33,711 nucleotides of DNA from an uncultured Oscillospiraceae bacterium (GCA_949737515.1 CATJCP010000148.1:1-33711), one strand, 5' to 3'; shown: positions 7,498 through 15,887, counted from the first letter of the stretch. Program-made: numbers and translations. Notes: generated by a model from the sequence alone, not told the origin.

Positions 7498-8385
7498 CTA
7501 TCCATTTTTCCTGCTCTTCCAAAAGGGCTCTTTTTTCTCAGACGAAACCGCGTCAGCTCCATCGGACAAAAGCTCTGCGTTCAGCAGCTTGGCGAGGCTT
7601 TCGGTATTGTAGTTGCGGGTAAGAACCCCCTTGATGGCCACCGAAATAACCCCTGTCTCCTCACTGACAATAATGACCACCGCATCCGAATTCTCGCTCA
7701 TACCCAACCCGGCCCGATGACGGGTCCCCAGGTCCCGGCTAATCTCGTGGTTATCCGACAGGGGCAGATAACAGCCCGCCGCGAATATCTTGCCTCCCCG
7801 TATGATCATCGCTCCATCGTGAAGGGGGGAATTGACGAAGAAGATATTTCCAATCAGCTCCACCGAGGGGATGGCGTCCACCACTGTCCCAGTCTTTATA
7901 ATTTCCCCCAGCTTGGTGGTGCGTTCCAGCACCATCAATGCCCCGGTCTTGCTGCGGGAAAGGGAGTTGGCCGCGTTGCAGATGGCAGTAATGGCCACAT
8001 TCCACTGCTGCTTTTGGGCGTTGGCGTCAAAATGGCCAATATTAAAGACGTTTAGATCCGCGATCCGCGTCCGCCCTACGGTCTCCAGCATCCGGCGCAG
8101 CTCTGGCTGGAATACCACAAGCAAGGCAATCACCCCGTACTGGAATACCATTTCCAGCAGATACCGCATGGTGTTCAGCTCAAAAACATCCACCACCATG
8201 TACAGCGCCATAAGGAGCAGCAAACCCTTCAGCAGCTGCATCGCGCGGGTCTCCCGCACCAGCTGAAGTACCTTATATACCAAATACATCACCAAAAGGG
8301 CGTCGACCACATCCCTCCACTGGATGGATTCGATCATGCCTCTGATATCGCCTGATGTAAGGGCTTCCAATCTCAGCAGAACCAT
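7498..8385 (-). CDS. cdaA: Diadenylate cyclase CdaA
   Basis: A 295-residue membrane-bound enzyme that makes cyclic di-AMP from two ATP. Three membrane helices (about residues 27-44, 50-67 and 78-92) precede a DAC domain. The catalytic motifs are intact: DGA at 190-192 (in NSPLHDGAMII) and RHRA at 222-225 (in GTRHRAGLGMSE). Length is slightly above the usual 270-280 because of an extended N-terminus; an internal ATG at 8337 (MIESIQWRD) would give the common length, so the true start is uncertain. The last 25 residues, rich in Lys/Glu, are poorly conserved. Co-transcribed with cdaR. Cyclic di-AMP controls potassium and osmolyte transport and wall homeostasis. Confidence 0.94.
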   Translation of the reverse strand: MVLLRLEALTSGDIRGMIESIQWRDVVDALLVMYLVYKVLQLVRETRAMQLLKGLLLLMALYMVVDVFELNTMRYLLEMVFQYGVIALLVVFQPELRRMLETVGRTRIADLNVFNIGHFDANAQKQQWNVAITAICNAANSLSRSKTGALMVLERTTKLGEIIKTGTVVDAIPSVELIGNIFFVNSPLHDGAMIIRGGKIFAAGCYLPLSDNHEISRDLGTRHRAGLGMSENSDAVVIIVSEETGVISVAIKGVLTRNYNTESLAKLLNAELLSDGADAVSSEKKEPFWKSRKNG

Positions 8386-8459
8386 TTCGTTTCACCGTTC
8401 CTTGTTGGTAAAAGTCCATACGGCGTGCGCTGCATCTCACCGTTTGTTTTCCATATCTT

Positions 8460-8487
8460 ATTGTAACACATTGCGCCAGTAATTCAA
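8460..8487 (-). promoter_or_regulatory. Putative cdaA-cdaR promoter
   Basis: On the minus strand TTGAAT (8487-8482), 16-nt spacer, TACAAT (8465-8460), about 75 nt upstream of cdaA in the 152-nt gap after the PLP enzyme gene. Confidence 0.5.
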
Positions 8488-8537
8488 TATCCATTTTAAA
8501 TATTTGTCCCGGAAATCCGCGCCTCACGGACATGGCT

Positions 8538-9689
8538 TCATCTTCTGCGGACCAGCCTTTCCACAGCATTGGAGAGGGCGTCCACCTGCTCCCCTGTGTT
8601 AAAGTATCCGATCCCTGCCCGGGCAGTTCCCTGGTCCAGGGTCCCCATTTTCTGGTGGGCCAGAGGAGCGCAGTGAAGGCCTCCCCGCAGGGCAAAGCCC
8701 ATATCCGCCAGACGGGCGGCTGTCTGTTCCCCGGTTTGCCCTCCCACCTGGAAGGAAAGCACCGGCGCAGCACCCTGGCAGGCGGCCGTGTCGCCCAATA
8801 CCTTTACCCCTGGAATGCCGGAAAGGTTCCGGCGGAGCTTCTGATACAAAATATCCTCCTGCCGGGCGATCTGCCGGATCCCCGTCCTCTGCACAAAGCG
8901 AAGGCCGCCCAACAGCCCTAAAATGCCAAAGGTATTGAGTGTTCCGCTTTCCAGCAGGTCGGGAAGCTCCTGAGGCTGGACAGGGTTGCGGGACACGCTT
9001 CCTGTTCCTCCCTCCATCAGCGGTACGGGAAGGGGGGCATTTTCACCGATCAGCAGCAGGCCTGTTCCAGTGGGGCCATACAGCCCCTTATGCCCCGGCA
9101 TGGCAACGTAGTCGTATCCTGCCTGGGCACAGTCGATGGGGAAGGTCCCCGCTGACTGGGCCGCATCTACTGCAAACAGCACACCCCTCCGGTGGGCCAG
9201 GGCGCAAAGGCGCTCAACCGGAAGCCGGAAGCCGAATACATTGGAGCAATGGGTGACGAGAATCAGGCGGGTGTTGGGGCGAATGGCCTCTGAAAAGGCC
9301 CTTAGCGTCGCCTCGTCATTCCCCGGGCGGGTGGCGACAATATCGTACTGAATACGTCCCTCCTGACCAAGGCGGTAGGCGGGACGGTAGACGGAATTGT
9401 GTTCCAGGTCTGAGATCAAAAGGTGATCTCCATGCTGGAGAACACCCTTGATGATCTGGTTCAGACCCTGCGTGCAGTTCTGCGTAAAAATCACCCGGGC
9501 CGGATCGGACAGGCCAAACATCTCCGCCGCCAGCTCCCGGCAGCGGTATATCTGGGCGGCAGCGTCCATGGACATCCGGTGTCCGCTGCGCCCGGGGTTT
9601 GCGCCATACCGGCTGAAAAAATTGATAGCTCCTGCGCGGACTGCCGCCGGCTTGGGCCAGGTAGTGGCTGCATTGTCAAAATATATCAT
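8538..9689 (-). CDS. Class V aminotransferase-fold PLP enzyme, cysteine desulfurase-like
   Basis: A 383-residue PLP-dependent enzyme of the cysteine desulfurase/selenocysteine lyase group, apparently of the short-N-terminus clade known as am_tr_V_EGB (function unknown). It opens with IYFDNAATTWPKP; the PLP lysine is K201 in MPGHKGLYGPTGTG; the histidine and aspartate of the cofactor pocket fit H97 and D175; C340 in GGLHCAPLAH corresponds to the persulfide-forming cysteine. The ATG at 9689 was chosen because AAGGATGGGGACGGA precedes it properly, whereas the ATG at 9701 touches AAGG directly. It overlaps the DUF3343 gene by 14 nt, so the two are translationally coupled and probably work together, moving sulfur or selenium. 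No iscU or tRNA thiolase is nearby. Confidence 0.85.
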   Translation of the reverse strand: MIYFDNAATTWPKPAAVRAGAINFFSRYGANPGRSGHRMSMDAAAQIYRCRELAAEMFGLSDPARVIFTQNCTQGLNQIIKGVLQHGDHLLISDLEHNSVYRPAYRLGQEGRIQYDIVATRPGNDEATLRAFSEAIRPNTRLILVTHCSNVFGFRLPVERLCALAHRRGVLFAVDAAQSAGTFPIDCAQAGYDYVAMPGHKGLYGPTGTGLLLIGENAPLPVPLMEGGTGSVSRNPVQPQELPDLLESGTLNTFGILGLLGGLRFVQRTGIRQIARQEDILYQKLRRNLSGIPGVKVLGDTAACQGAAPVLSFQVGGQTGEQTAARLADMGFALRGGLHCAPLAHQKMGTLDQGTARAGIGYFNTGEQVDALSNAVERLVRRR

Positions 9690-9924
9690 TTCCGTCCCCA
9701 TCCTTCATTCCTAATACGCGAATCCCTGATTCCAGCAAAAGGCGGCGCACCGCCTGCGGGTCTTGGCTGCGGATACGGATCTGGTAACCGCATCCCCGGG
9801 GGGAGGCAAAGCGGCTGTCGCGCTGAACGGTCGCCGGGATGCCGTGGCGTTCCAGAACGCGCTGGCCGCGGTAGGCGTGGGTGACAGAACTGATTTGCAG
9901 ATAAACGGTTGATGGCTGCGGCAT
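9676..9924 (-). CDS. DUF3343 protein, putative Se/S carrier
   Basis: An 82-residue protein of the DUF3343 family (described in Pfam as putative Se/S carrier-like). The single cysteine, C45, lies in RGCGYQIRI, matching the conserved GCG turn of the family; N-terminal and C-terminal halves form the ferredoxin-like pattern with MKDGD at the end. The second ATG was chosen (8 nt after AAGGAGG); the first, at 9930, is only 2 nt away from the SD core. It overlaps the start of the cysteine-desulfurase-like gene, the usual partner. A plausible role is to accept a persulfide or perselenide from that enzyme on C45. The carrier function is inference; no experimental role is known to me. Confidence 0.82.
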   Translation of the reverse strand: MPQPSTVYLQISSVTHAYRGQRVLERHGIPATVQRDSRFASPRGCGYQIRIRSQDPQAVRRLLLESGIRVLGMKDGDGNDIF

Positions 9925-10005
9925 CTGCATCTCCTCCTTGATTTGTCCTAATGCAGGATATGCGTTAAGGAGGGGATTGGTGCATGATAAGCTGTTGGGA
10001 AAGGC

Positions 10006-11301
10006 TCACATCCCCGCTGGTTTCCATTCAAGGAGGCACACTGCATGGGAGGATATCCCCTTTTTGGTCCCTGTAAAACCCATTCCTTCTTCAGTGGTGG
10101 CCTTAACGCTGACCTGGCTCACATCCACCCCAAGGGCCTGGGCGATGTTCCTGCGCATCTGGGGAATAAAGGGCTTCAGCTTGGGGGCCTGGGCCACAAC
10201 CACCCCATCGATGTTGACAACCTGGAAGCCGGCTTTCCCCAGCAGCTCCCCCACCCTTTCCAGGAGGAGAAGGCTGTCCGCCCCCTGATAGGCGGGATCG
10301 TTATCTGGAAAATGCTGGCCGATATCTCCAAGGGCGGCAGCCCCCAACAGCGCGTCCATAACAGCATGGAGCAGGACATCTGCATCGGAATGGCCTAAGA
10401 GCCCCTTTTCATAGGGAATTTCAACGCCTCCGAGGATCAGTTTGCGCTTGGGGTCCAGCTTGTGTACGTCGTATCCATGGCCAATCCGCAGCCCGGCGGC
10501 AGGGGGCGCCGGCGGCGCCTCTTGGCCCTCCTCCCTCTCATCCCTTTCAGAAAACTCCTGTACAGCACCTGCTTCCGCCGCCAAGTCAGGCAGCGCCGGG
10601 CCGTTTTCCTCTAAAAGCATTTCGGCCAGCTTGATGTCCTCCCTGGTGGTGATTTTCAGGTTGGAATAATCACCGGGGGAAAGGAATACCCTGGCCCCAG
10701 CCAGCTCTGCCAGCTGACAGTCGTCGGTAAAGTCCATCCTATTTTCCAGCGCCATATCCATGGCGGAACAGTACAAAAGCAGGTCAAAGACCTGGGGGGT
10801 CTGGGCGGCATATAGGGTAGAGCGGTCCACCGTTTCGGCGATCATGCCATTTGGCGTCCCGCGTTTGATGGTATCCTTCACCGGGACAGCGGCAGTGGCG
10901 GCTCCATGCCGAAGGGCATTTTCCAGGCATCGGACAATCACCTCCCGACAGACCAGGGGACGGGCTCCATCGTGGATGGCCAATAGCTTCCAGCTGTTGG
11001 AAATTGCCCGCACCCCCTGGAAGACAGAGGCCTGCCGGGTGTCGCCGCCAGTGACGATGCTGGTCACCTTGTCCAGATGGTACTCCTCCACCATCCGCCG
11101 GTAAACCGCCGTCTGTCCAACGCGGCAGACCACTATGATCTCTCCAATTTCGTCCAGGCTGTTAAACGCCTGAATGCTCCTGACCGCCACTGGAATGCCA
11201 GCCAAAGGAAAGGTCATTTTATCTATTCCTTCCATTCTCTGCGCGCTCCCGGCGCACACGACAATCGCTGCACAGTATGCCTTTGCCGCTGTCGTTTCCA
11301 C
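10006..11301 (-). CDS. ispDF: Bifunctional IspD-IspF of the MEP isoprenoid pathway
   Basis: A 431-residue fusion. Residues 9-233 are IspD (4-diphosphocytidyl-2-C-methyl-D-erythritol synthase): CTP-binding loop [10 protein letters not shown] (14-23) with K28, and HDGARP at 110-115. Residues 271-429 are IspF (MECDP synthase): metal and substrate motifs GHGYDVH (274-280) and [11 protein letters not shown] (303-313), ending in [16 protein letters not shown] poorly conserved 35-residue Glu/Ala/Pro-rich linker joins them. The first glycine-loop residue pair differs from the common AAG (here CAG). Start is GTG with GAGG 4 nt and AGAGGA 11 nt upstream. It heads a minus-strand group with the DUF3343 gene (81-nt gap). 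In separate-gene organisms these steps flank IspE. Confidence 0.93.
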   Translation of the reverse strand: METTAAKAYCAAIVVCAGSAQRMEGIDKMTFPLAGIPVAVRSIQAFNSLDEIGEIIVVCRVGQTAVYRRMVEEYHLDKVTSIVTGGDTRQASVFQGVRAISNSWKLLAIHDGARPLVCREVIVRCLENALRHGAATAAVPVKDTIKRGTPNGMIAETVDRSTLYAAQTPQVFDLLLYCSAMDMALENRMDFTDDCQLAELAGARVFLSPGDYSNLKITTREDIKLAEMLLEENGPALPDLAAEAGAVQEFSERDEREEGQEAPPAPPAAGLRIGHGYDVHKLDPKRKLILGGVEIPYEKGLLGHSDADVLLHAVMDALLGAAALGDIGQHFPDNDPAYQGADSLLLLERVGELLGKAGFQVVNIDGVVVAQAPKLKPFIPQMRRNIAQALGVDVSQVSVKATTEEGMGFTGTKKGISSHAVCLLEWKPAGM

Positions 11302-11359
11302 TATGCCTCACATCCTCTTCTGACCGTTACAGTCCGTGCTGATAAAACGGAAAAACCCG

Positions 11360-11373
11360 TCCTATATATAGGA
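11360..11373. repeat. Perfect 14-bp palindrome upstream of ispDF
   Basis: TCCTATATATAGGA reads the same on both strands, about 60 nt upstream of the ispDF start. It may be an operator or a promoter element; the rest of 11302-11583 shows no gene. Confidence 0.35.
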
Positions 11374-11583
11374 TAACATAAATCGTTCCATTCTTCCATG
11401 GCTTCCAGCGCGATGTGTGAAAATTCCGAAAAAGAGAAGGCGGCTGAAAGGTTATCAAAGGATGTTTCGGTTCATTTGTGTAAGTGCTCCTTTTTTTCAG
11501 TTTTACTGCGGATGGGCCTATTATTTTTTGTCCTCTCCGGTCCGGTTTGGTTTTGGGCACATTTCTGCAAAGGAAAAACCTGC

Positions 11584-11612
11584 TTGCCCTTTTGGACTGA
11601 ACAGGTTATAAT
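11584..11612 (+). promoter_or_regulatory. Promoter of the barnase-ANT(6) unit
   Basis: TTGCCC (11584-11589), 17-nt spacer, TATAAT (11607-11612); transcription would start near 11619, about 37 nt before the ATG. Confidence 0.65.
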
Positions 11613-11655
11613 TTGGTTATCCACATATGACACGACAGGAGGGCTTACCCGCTTT

Positions 11656-12390
11656 ATGTTTATCAATCGTTTACGCAAATCCCGCTTTTTTCGCTGGTTT
11701 GCAGTCTTCATTGCCGTACTGACCGCAGTCCTTTCCCTTGCAGGCTGTACCAGCGATGAGATTGCCGGCGCCCTTTCGGTCCTGGATTCGGTGCTGTCCG
11801 ATTCGGGGGATTCCGTCTCCGGTGAACCGTCTGCGCCAACGGAATCTGCCAACGCCCCGCCGGAAAGCTCTGTTGCTTCCCAAACGGAAGCGGAGCCTTC
11901 GTCAATAAGCCAGAGCTCCTCTTCCACAGCCGGCAAACCGGCGCCGGCCTCCTCCTCTTCAGAACCCCAAACCCCCAAATCTTCCTCCCTATCCTCTTCC
12001 GTGGCAAACCCCTCCCAAAGTACGGGTTCCGTTCCGCCGGAAGAAAGCATTGACGAGGACGGCTGGTACTCTGCCAGGGACGACGTGGCCCTATATCTCC
12101 ACACCTTCGGCAGACTGCCGGAAAATTTCCTCACCAAAAAGGAGGCCTCTGCCCTGGGGTGGGACTCCCGAAAGGGCAATCTCTGGGAAGTGGCTGAGGG
12201 TATGAGCATCGGCGGAGACGCTTTTGGAAACCGGGAAGGGCTTCTCCCCTCCGCCAAGGGCCGGAAATGGTACGAATGCGATATCAACTACCAGGGAGGC
12301 TACCGGGGCGCGGAGCGCATTCTCTTTTCCAGCGACGGGCTGATCTATTATACCGATGACCATTACCAGACCTATACGCAGCTGTATTAG
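11656..12390 (+). CDS. Lipoprotein with C-terminal barnase-type ribonuclease domain
   Basis: A 244-residue predicted lipoprotein: basic N-terminus, hydrophobic segment 13-30, lipobox LAGC with lipidated C31, then a Ser/Pro/Glu-rich linker of about 100 residues (32-135) and a barnase-family guanyl-preferring RNase domain (136-244). Every residue of the barnase active site is recognisable by alignment to the well-known family: K161, W169, R193, E207 (general base), R217, R221 and H236 (general acid), in the contexts LTKKEA, SIGGD, FGNREG, KWYECDIN, GYRGAERI and DHYQTY. It should be an active extracellular or surface-tethered RNase. The SD AGGAGGG lies about 12-13 nt upstream of the ATG, rather far. 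No barstar gene follows; the next gene, 14 nt downstream, is an ANT(6)-like nucleotidyltransferase. Confidence 0.9.
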   Translation: MFINRLRKSRFFRWFAVFIAVLTAVLSLAGCTSDEIAGALSVLDSVLSDSGDSVSGEPSAPTESANAPPESSVASQTEAEPSSISQSSSSTAGKPAPASSSSEPQTPKSSSLSSSVANPSQSTGSVPPEESIDEDGWYSARDDVALYLHTFGRLPENFLTKKEASALGWDSRKGNLWEVAEGMSIGGDAFGNREGLLPSAKGRKWYECDINYQGGYRGAERILFSSDGLIYYTDDHYQTYTQLY

Positions 12391-12404
12391 GAAAGGAGCA
12401 GACT

Positions 12405-13256
12405 ATGCGCACAGAACAGGAAATGTACTCCATGATTCTCCAATTTGCCCAGAGCGACCAACGCATCCGGCTCGTAGGTATGGAGGGCTCCCGCACCAAT
12501 GTCAACATTCCTCCGGACTCCTTTCAGGATTACGATATCTCGTTTCTGGTGACGGATATGGAATCCTTCCGGCGGGATGACCGCTGGCTGGACGCCTTTG
12601 GGGAGCGCGTCATTCTCCAGAAGCCGGAGGATATGGAGCTGTTCCCGCCGGAACTGGGAAACTGGTTTTCCTATCTGATGCTGTTTCAGGATGGAAACAA
12701 GATGGACCTGACCCTTATCCCTTCAGAAGAACTGGAGCTCTACCTTTCCAGCGACAGGCTGCTGAAAATCCTGCTGGACAAGGACGGCCTGGTTCCCAAT
12801 CCACCTGTTCCCACTGACCGGGATTACTGGCTAAAAAAGCCCTCTCCCCGCTCCTTTGACGACTGCTGCAATGAATTTTGGTTTTTAACCACTTATGTGG
12901 CCAAAGGGCTTTGCCGGAAGGAGATTCTCTTTGCGGCGCAGCATCTGGAGGAGCTGCTGCGGCCGAACCTGTTGCGGATGCTGGGCTGGGTTGTGGGGAT
13001 GGAAAAGGGGTATTCCTTCAGCGTGGGGAAGGCCTATAAATTTTTAAAAAAATACGTAGACCCAGGGACGTGGGAGGACCTTCTTTCCACTTATCAAAAC
13101 AACGGTTATGACGAAATGTGGAACTCCCTCTGGACCTCTGTCCATCTGTTCCGGGAGGCTTCACAGAAGATGGCGGCATATTTGCATTGTCCCTATCCGG
13201 ACTATGATAAAAAGGTCTCCGGCTATCTTCAGCAGCTGGAGGCCTCTTACCGATGA
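12405..13256 (+). CDS. Aminoglycoside 6-adenylyltransferase-like nucleotidyltransferase
   Basis: A 283-residue protein of the ANT(6)/AadK family, which adenylylates the 6-position of streptomycin. Residues 23-50 contain the nucleotidyltransferase core MEGSR (26-30) and DYD (D42, D44), with the third carboxylate D101 in KMDLTLIP; the C-terminal helical region, with GWVVG and SVGKAYKFLKKY, is as in the family. Length matches AadK. The ATG follows GAAAGGAG by 6 nt and lies 14 nt after the barnase gene stop, so both share a transcript. Chromosomal ANT(6) homologues in gut Clostridia often have unknown natural substrates. Resistance is possible but not proven. Its linkage to an RNase is odd (see findings). 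Confidence 0.87.
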   Translation: MRTEQEMYSMILQFAQSDQRIRLVGMEGSRTNVNIPPDSFQDYDISFLVTDMESFRRDDRWLDAFGERVILQKPEDMELFPPELGNWFSYLMLFQDGNKMDLTLIPSEELELYLSSDRLLKILLDKDGLVPNPPVPTDRDYWLKKPSPRSFDDCCNEFWFLTTYVAKGLCRKEILFAAQHLEELLRPNLLRMLGWVVGMEKGYSFSVGKAYKFLKKYVDPGTWEDLLSTYQNNGYDEMWNSLWTSVHLFREASQKMAAYLHCPYPDYDKKVSGYLQQLEASYR

Positions 13257-13308
13257 CTGCCTCTTCTCCATTCGGACCAACGATCCTTCCAGCCCCAGCC
13301 AGGGCAAA

Positions 13309-13343
13309 AAACCGGAGCGGCCCAACACAGCCCGCTCCGGTTT
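13309..13343. terminator. Bidirectional terminator between ANT(6) and the transporter
   Basis: AAACCGGAGCGG (13309-13320) pairs with CCGCTCCGGTTT (13332-13343); T-rich on both sides. It separates convergent genes. Confidence 0.85.
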
Positions 13344-13356
13344 CTATTTTTGGTAT

Positions 13357-14094
13357 TTACAGCACCTTGCTTAAAAATTCTATAGTCCTGGGGTTTTTCG
13401 GATTGCCAAAAAGCTCCTCCGGCGTTCCCTGTTCGGCAATCGTCCCGCCGTCCATAAACAAGACGCGGTTGCTGACCTCTCTGGCAAATCCCATCTCATG
13501 GGTGACAACCACTGTCGTCATCCCCGACCCTGCCAGGGATTTCATCACGTCCAGAACATCTTTGACCATCTCCGGGTCAAGGGCGCTGGTGGGTTCGTCG
13601 AACAGGATGACCTCCGGCTCCATGGCCAGGGCGCGGACAATAGCCAGCCTCTGCTTCTGGCCGCCGGACAGCTTCCCAGGGAATTCCCCGGCCTTATCCT
13701 GCAGTCCCACCTGCCGCAGCAAAGCCATTGCCTTTTCCTCGGCGGCGGCCTTGGGAACCTTTTTCTCCAAAATCGGGGCAATGGTGATGTTGTCCATCAC
13801 AGACAGATGGGGGAACACGTTAAAATGCTGGAACACCATCCCCATCTTCTGCCGGTGCCTGTCAATATCCACCTTTCTGCCGGTGATCTCCACATTGTCA
13901 AAGAACACCCTGCCGGAGGTGGGTTTTTCCAACAGGTTCAGGCAGCGCAGGAAAGTGCTCTTCCCTCCGCCGGAGGGACCGATAATGGAGACAACCTCTC
14001 CCTCACGTACCTCCTCTGTAATGTCATTTAAAACCTGGAGCTTTCCAAAGTTCTTTACCAGGTGTTCCACACGGATCAAAACGCGGTCAGTCAT
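13357..14094 (-). CDS. Polar amino-acid ABC transporter ATPase (GlnQ type)
   Basis: A 245-residue ABC ATPase. Walker A GPSGGGKS at 39-46 (Gly in place of the usual Ser or Cys at the fifth position), signature LSGGQKQR at 142-149, Walker B VILFDEP at 162-168, and the switch histidine in [10 protein letters not shown]. The Q-loop reads [11 protein letters not shown], typical for uptake of glutamine, histidine, arginine or cystine. The start overlaps the permease stop by 8 nt, with AAGGAGG upstream. Last gene of the operon; powers import by the permease and lipoprotein encoded upstream. Confidence 0.94.
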   Translation of the reverse strand: MTDRVLIRVEHLVKNFGKLQVLNDITEEVREGEVVSIIGPSGGGKSTFLRCLNLLEKPTSGRVFFDNVEITGRKVDIDRHRQKMGMVFQHFNVFPHLSVMDNITIAPILEKKVPKAAAEEKAMALLRQVGLQDKAGEFPGKLSGGQKQRLAIVRALAMEPEVILFDEPTSALDPEMVKDVLDVMKSLAGSGMTTVVVTHEMGFAREVSNRVLFMDGGTIAEQGTPEELFGNPKNPRTIEFLSKVL

Positions 14095-14749
14095 TGCTGC
14101 GCAGCCTCCTTTCCAACAGTCTGATCAGCCTGGACAGCGACCAGTTGAGCACCAGATAGATCATCCCGGAGATGACCAGCGGCTGGATGACCAAAAAGGT
14201 GGCGGACTGGACCACCTTGAAGGAGGTGGTCAGCTCGTTGACAAAGAAGACGGAGGCCAGGGAGGTCTGCTTGATCATAGTGATAAACTCGTTGCCCAGA
14301 GCAGGGAGAATATTTTTGACCGCCTGGGGCAGCACAATGCGGGTCATGGTATGGGCGTCACTCATCCCCAGGCTTTTGGCGGCCTCGGTTTGGCCGGGGT
14401 CCACAGCTTGTATCCCAGCGCGGATCACCTCGGCGATATAGGCGCTGGCGTTAAAGATAAGGGCGAGTACCACACTCTCGGTTTCGTCCAGGGTCAGCAT
14501 GGGAAAAAGCCTTGGCAGACCGAGCCAGAAAAAATAGAGCTGGAGCAGCACCGGCGTGCCGCGGATGACCTCCACATAGATATCCACAATCCACTGGAGA
14601 GGCCTGATCTTTGACATCTTCATCAGGGCAATAACGGTTCCCAGCAAGGTTCCCAGGAGCACAGTGATAAAGGAAACCCACAGAGTTCCTCCCAGTCCCT
14701 GGAGAAAAACCATCCCGTAAACTTCCAGTATTTTGATAATGTCAGACAT
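14087..14749 (-). CDS. Polar amino-acid ABC transporter permease
   Basis: A 220-residue inner-membrane permease of the HisM/GlnP family with about five membrane helices and the EAA loop read as [22 protein letters not shown]. The frame can be extended to a GTG at 14767, but the ATG at 14749 has GGAGGA about 10 nt upstream and gives the standard [12 protein letters not shown] start. The stop overlaps the ATPase start, so the two are coupled. It lies 107 nt downstream of the binding-protein gene, with a terminator between. Confidence 0.92.
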   Translation of the reverse strand: MSDIIKILEVYGMVFLQGLGGTLWVSFITVLLGTLLGTVIALMKMSKIRPLQWIVDIYVEVIRGTPVLLQLYFFWLGLPRLFPMLTLDETESVVLALIFNASAYIAEVIRAGIQAVDPGQTEAAKSLGMSDAHTMTRIVLPQAVKNILPALGNEFITMIKQTSLASVFFVNELTTSFKVVQSATFLVIQPLVISGMIYLVLNWSLSRLIRLLERRLRSND

Positions 14750-14783
14750 AGGCTGCAAGTCCTCCACACATACGGATTTCGTT

Positions 14784-14826
14784 CAAAAAAAGCTCCCGGA
14801 CGCATTGCTTCCAACGTCCGGGAGAA
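14784..14826 (-). terminator. Internal terminator between binding protein and permease genes
   Basis: CTCCCGGACG (14793-14802) pairs with CGTCCGGGAG (14815-14824). On the minus strand the stem is followed by CTTTTTTT. Partial read-through would give more binding protein than membrane components. Confidence 0.8.
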
Positions 14827-14856
14827 GCTCTTCTAATACAGCGGCGTTATAAGGGA

Positions 14857-15711
14857 TTACACGCCCAGCGTTGCGGCGTATTCCTGATAATCGGCATACC
14901 ACTGCAGATATTCGCCGGACTCCACCACCTCGTCGATGACGCCGTTCACAAAGTCCAGCAGCTCGGTCTCGCCCTTGGGAATGCCCACGCGGGTGCCGGA
15001 AAACTCCTCGTCCTCCCGGAACCGGATATCGGTCAATACCGTCAGGCCGGGGTTGGCCGCGCAGTAGAGCTTGGCGTTGCTCACCGCGCACACCGCCGCG
15101 TCCGCCTTCTTTTCCGAAACCATCAGATAGCCGTCGGTGGTGGCGGAAACCCTGGCCAGGTTGGCCAGCTTGGAGGTATCCATCTGGGTGGTGGCGTACA
15201 GTTCCTGGAGGGAGCCGCTTTGGCAGACGACCTTCTTGCCGTCAAAGTCGGAAAGGGTCTTGTATTGATCCGCATCCTCCTCCCGGACCATCAGGCTGTA
15301 GCCTTCGCTGTTGGGATTGATATAATAGGCCTTGCTCAGCTCCATGGCCTCGGCCCGGCTGGGCATATAGGCCAGGGAAGAGATAGCCATATCGTATTTT
15401 CCGGTGGTGACGCTGCTTAGCACTGCCGAAAATTCCAGCGGCACGATTTTCAGTTCCACCCCAAGCCTATCTGCAATCCGCTGGGCCAACTCAATATCGC
15501 TGCCCACCACCTGCTCCCCGGCGGGCTTGGAGGCGTCGATAAATTCATTGGGAGCAAAATAAGGCTCGGTGGCTACTTCCAGATACCCTCTCTCCCGGAT
15601 GGCCTCCAGGCGGTTTTCCGCTTCACTGGTAGAGGCGGCGTTGACGGTGCAGCCTGCAAACAGGGAAAGGGTCAGGGCAGAGGCGAGAACAGCTGTCAAA
15701 AACTTTTTCAT
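14857..15711 (-). CDS. Amino-acid ABC transporter substrate-binding lipoprotein
   Basis: A 284-residue extracellular solute-binding protein of family 3 (SBP_bac_3). The signal peptide ends in lipobox LFAGC with C21 as lipid anchor. The domain begins with RGYLEVATEPYFAPNEF and holds GSDIELAQRIADRLGVELKIV, AISSLAYMPSRAE and VCQSGSLQELYA, characteristic for polar amino-acid binding proteins. Ligand cannot be told from sequence. SD AAGGAG is 9 nt upstream. It is the first large gene of the operon, preceded by two promoters and a small leader ORF, so expression is probably regulated. Confidence 0.92.
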   Translation of the reverse strand: MKKFLTAVLASALTLSLFAGCTVNAASTSEAENRLEAIRERGYLEVATEPYFAPNEFIDASKPAGEQVVGSDIELAQRIADRLGVELKIVPLEFSAVLSSVTTGKYDMAISSLAYMPSRAEAMELSKAYYINPNSEGYSLMVREEDADQYKTLSDFDGKKVVCQSGSLQELYATTQMDTSKLANLARVSATTDGYLMVSEKKADAAVCAVSNAKLYCAANPGLTVLTDIRFREDEEFSGTRVGIPKGETELLDFVNGVIDEVVESGEYLQWYADYQEYAATLGV

Positions 15712-15747
15712 ATTATAAATCTCCTTACATATTACATTTTGGCTGTC

Positions 15748-15776
15748 ATAATGCGTTCATATAATCATATTGTCAA
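15748..15776 (-). promoter_or_regulatory. Proximal promoter of the amino-acid transporter operon
   Basis: TTGACA (15776-15771), 17-nt spacer, CATTAT (15753-15748), on the minus strand; 36 nt upstream of the binding-protein ATG and immediately after the leader ORF stop. Confidence 0.5.
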
Positions 15777-15785
15777 AAATCAGCA

Positions 15786-15887
15786 TCAATGGCAATGTCG
15801 TTCCAAAATGCGGCATGGATGGAGCTGTGGAATTAGCTTTACAGAGCGGATGGCTTGGCGGGGATTGCATTCAGACCGTTTTATCAT
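15786..15887 (-). CDS. 33-codon leader ORF upstream of amino-acid transporter
   Basis: A short frame of 33 sense codons and TGA with a perfect ribosome site: AGGAGG lies 7 nt before the ATG at 15887. It is located between a strong promoter (15952-15979) and the binding-protein gene. The product starts MIKRSECNPRQA and ends ILERHCH; it holds five Arg, three Cys and three His. I do not recognise it. The position suits a leader peptide that senses amino-acid supply, with Arg, Cys or His as candidates; the final HCH before the stop is suggestive. I see no clear attenuator hairpin after it, so a translation-coupled or promoter-occlusion mechanism is also possible. It could also be an independent small protein. 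Confidence 0.5.
   Translation of the reverse strand: MIKRSECNPRQAIRSVKLIPQLHPCRILERHCH

Noticed and set aside
11472..12287. A 271-codon minus-strand open frame
   Set aside because: Opposite the barnase lipoprotein; it arises from the Ser/Pro-rich linker codons and has no family resemblance or ribosome site.
12391..13360. A barstar gene after the barnase gene
   Set aside because: Neither frame after the RNase gene shows a barstar-like acidic ~90-residue protein; the only gene is the nucleotidyltransferase.
13253..14614. A 453-codon plus-strand open frame
   Set aside because: It lies opposite the ABC transporter ATPase and permease genes, which have clear motifs; composition is that of an antisense shadow.
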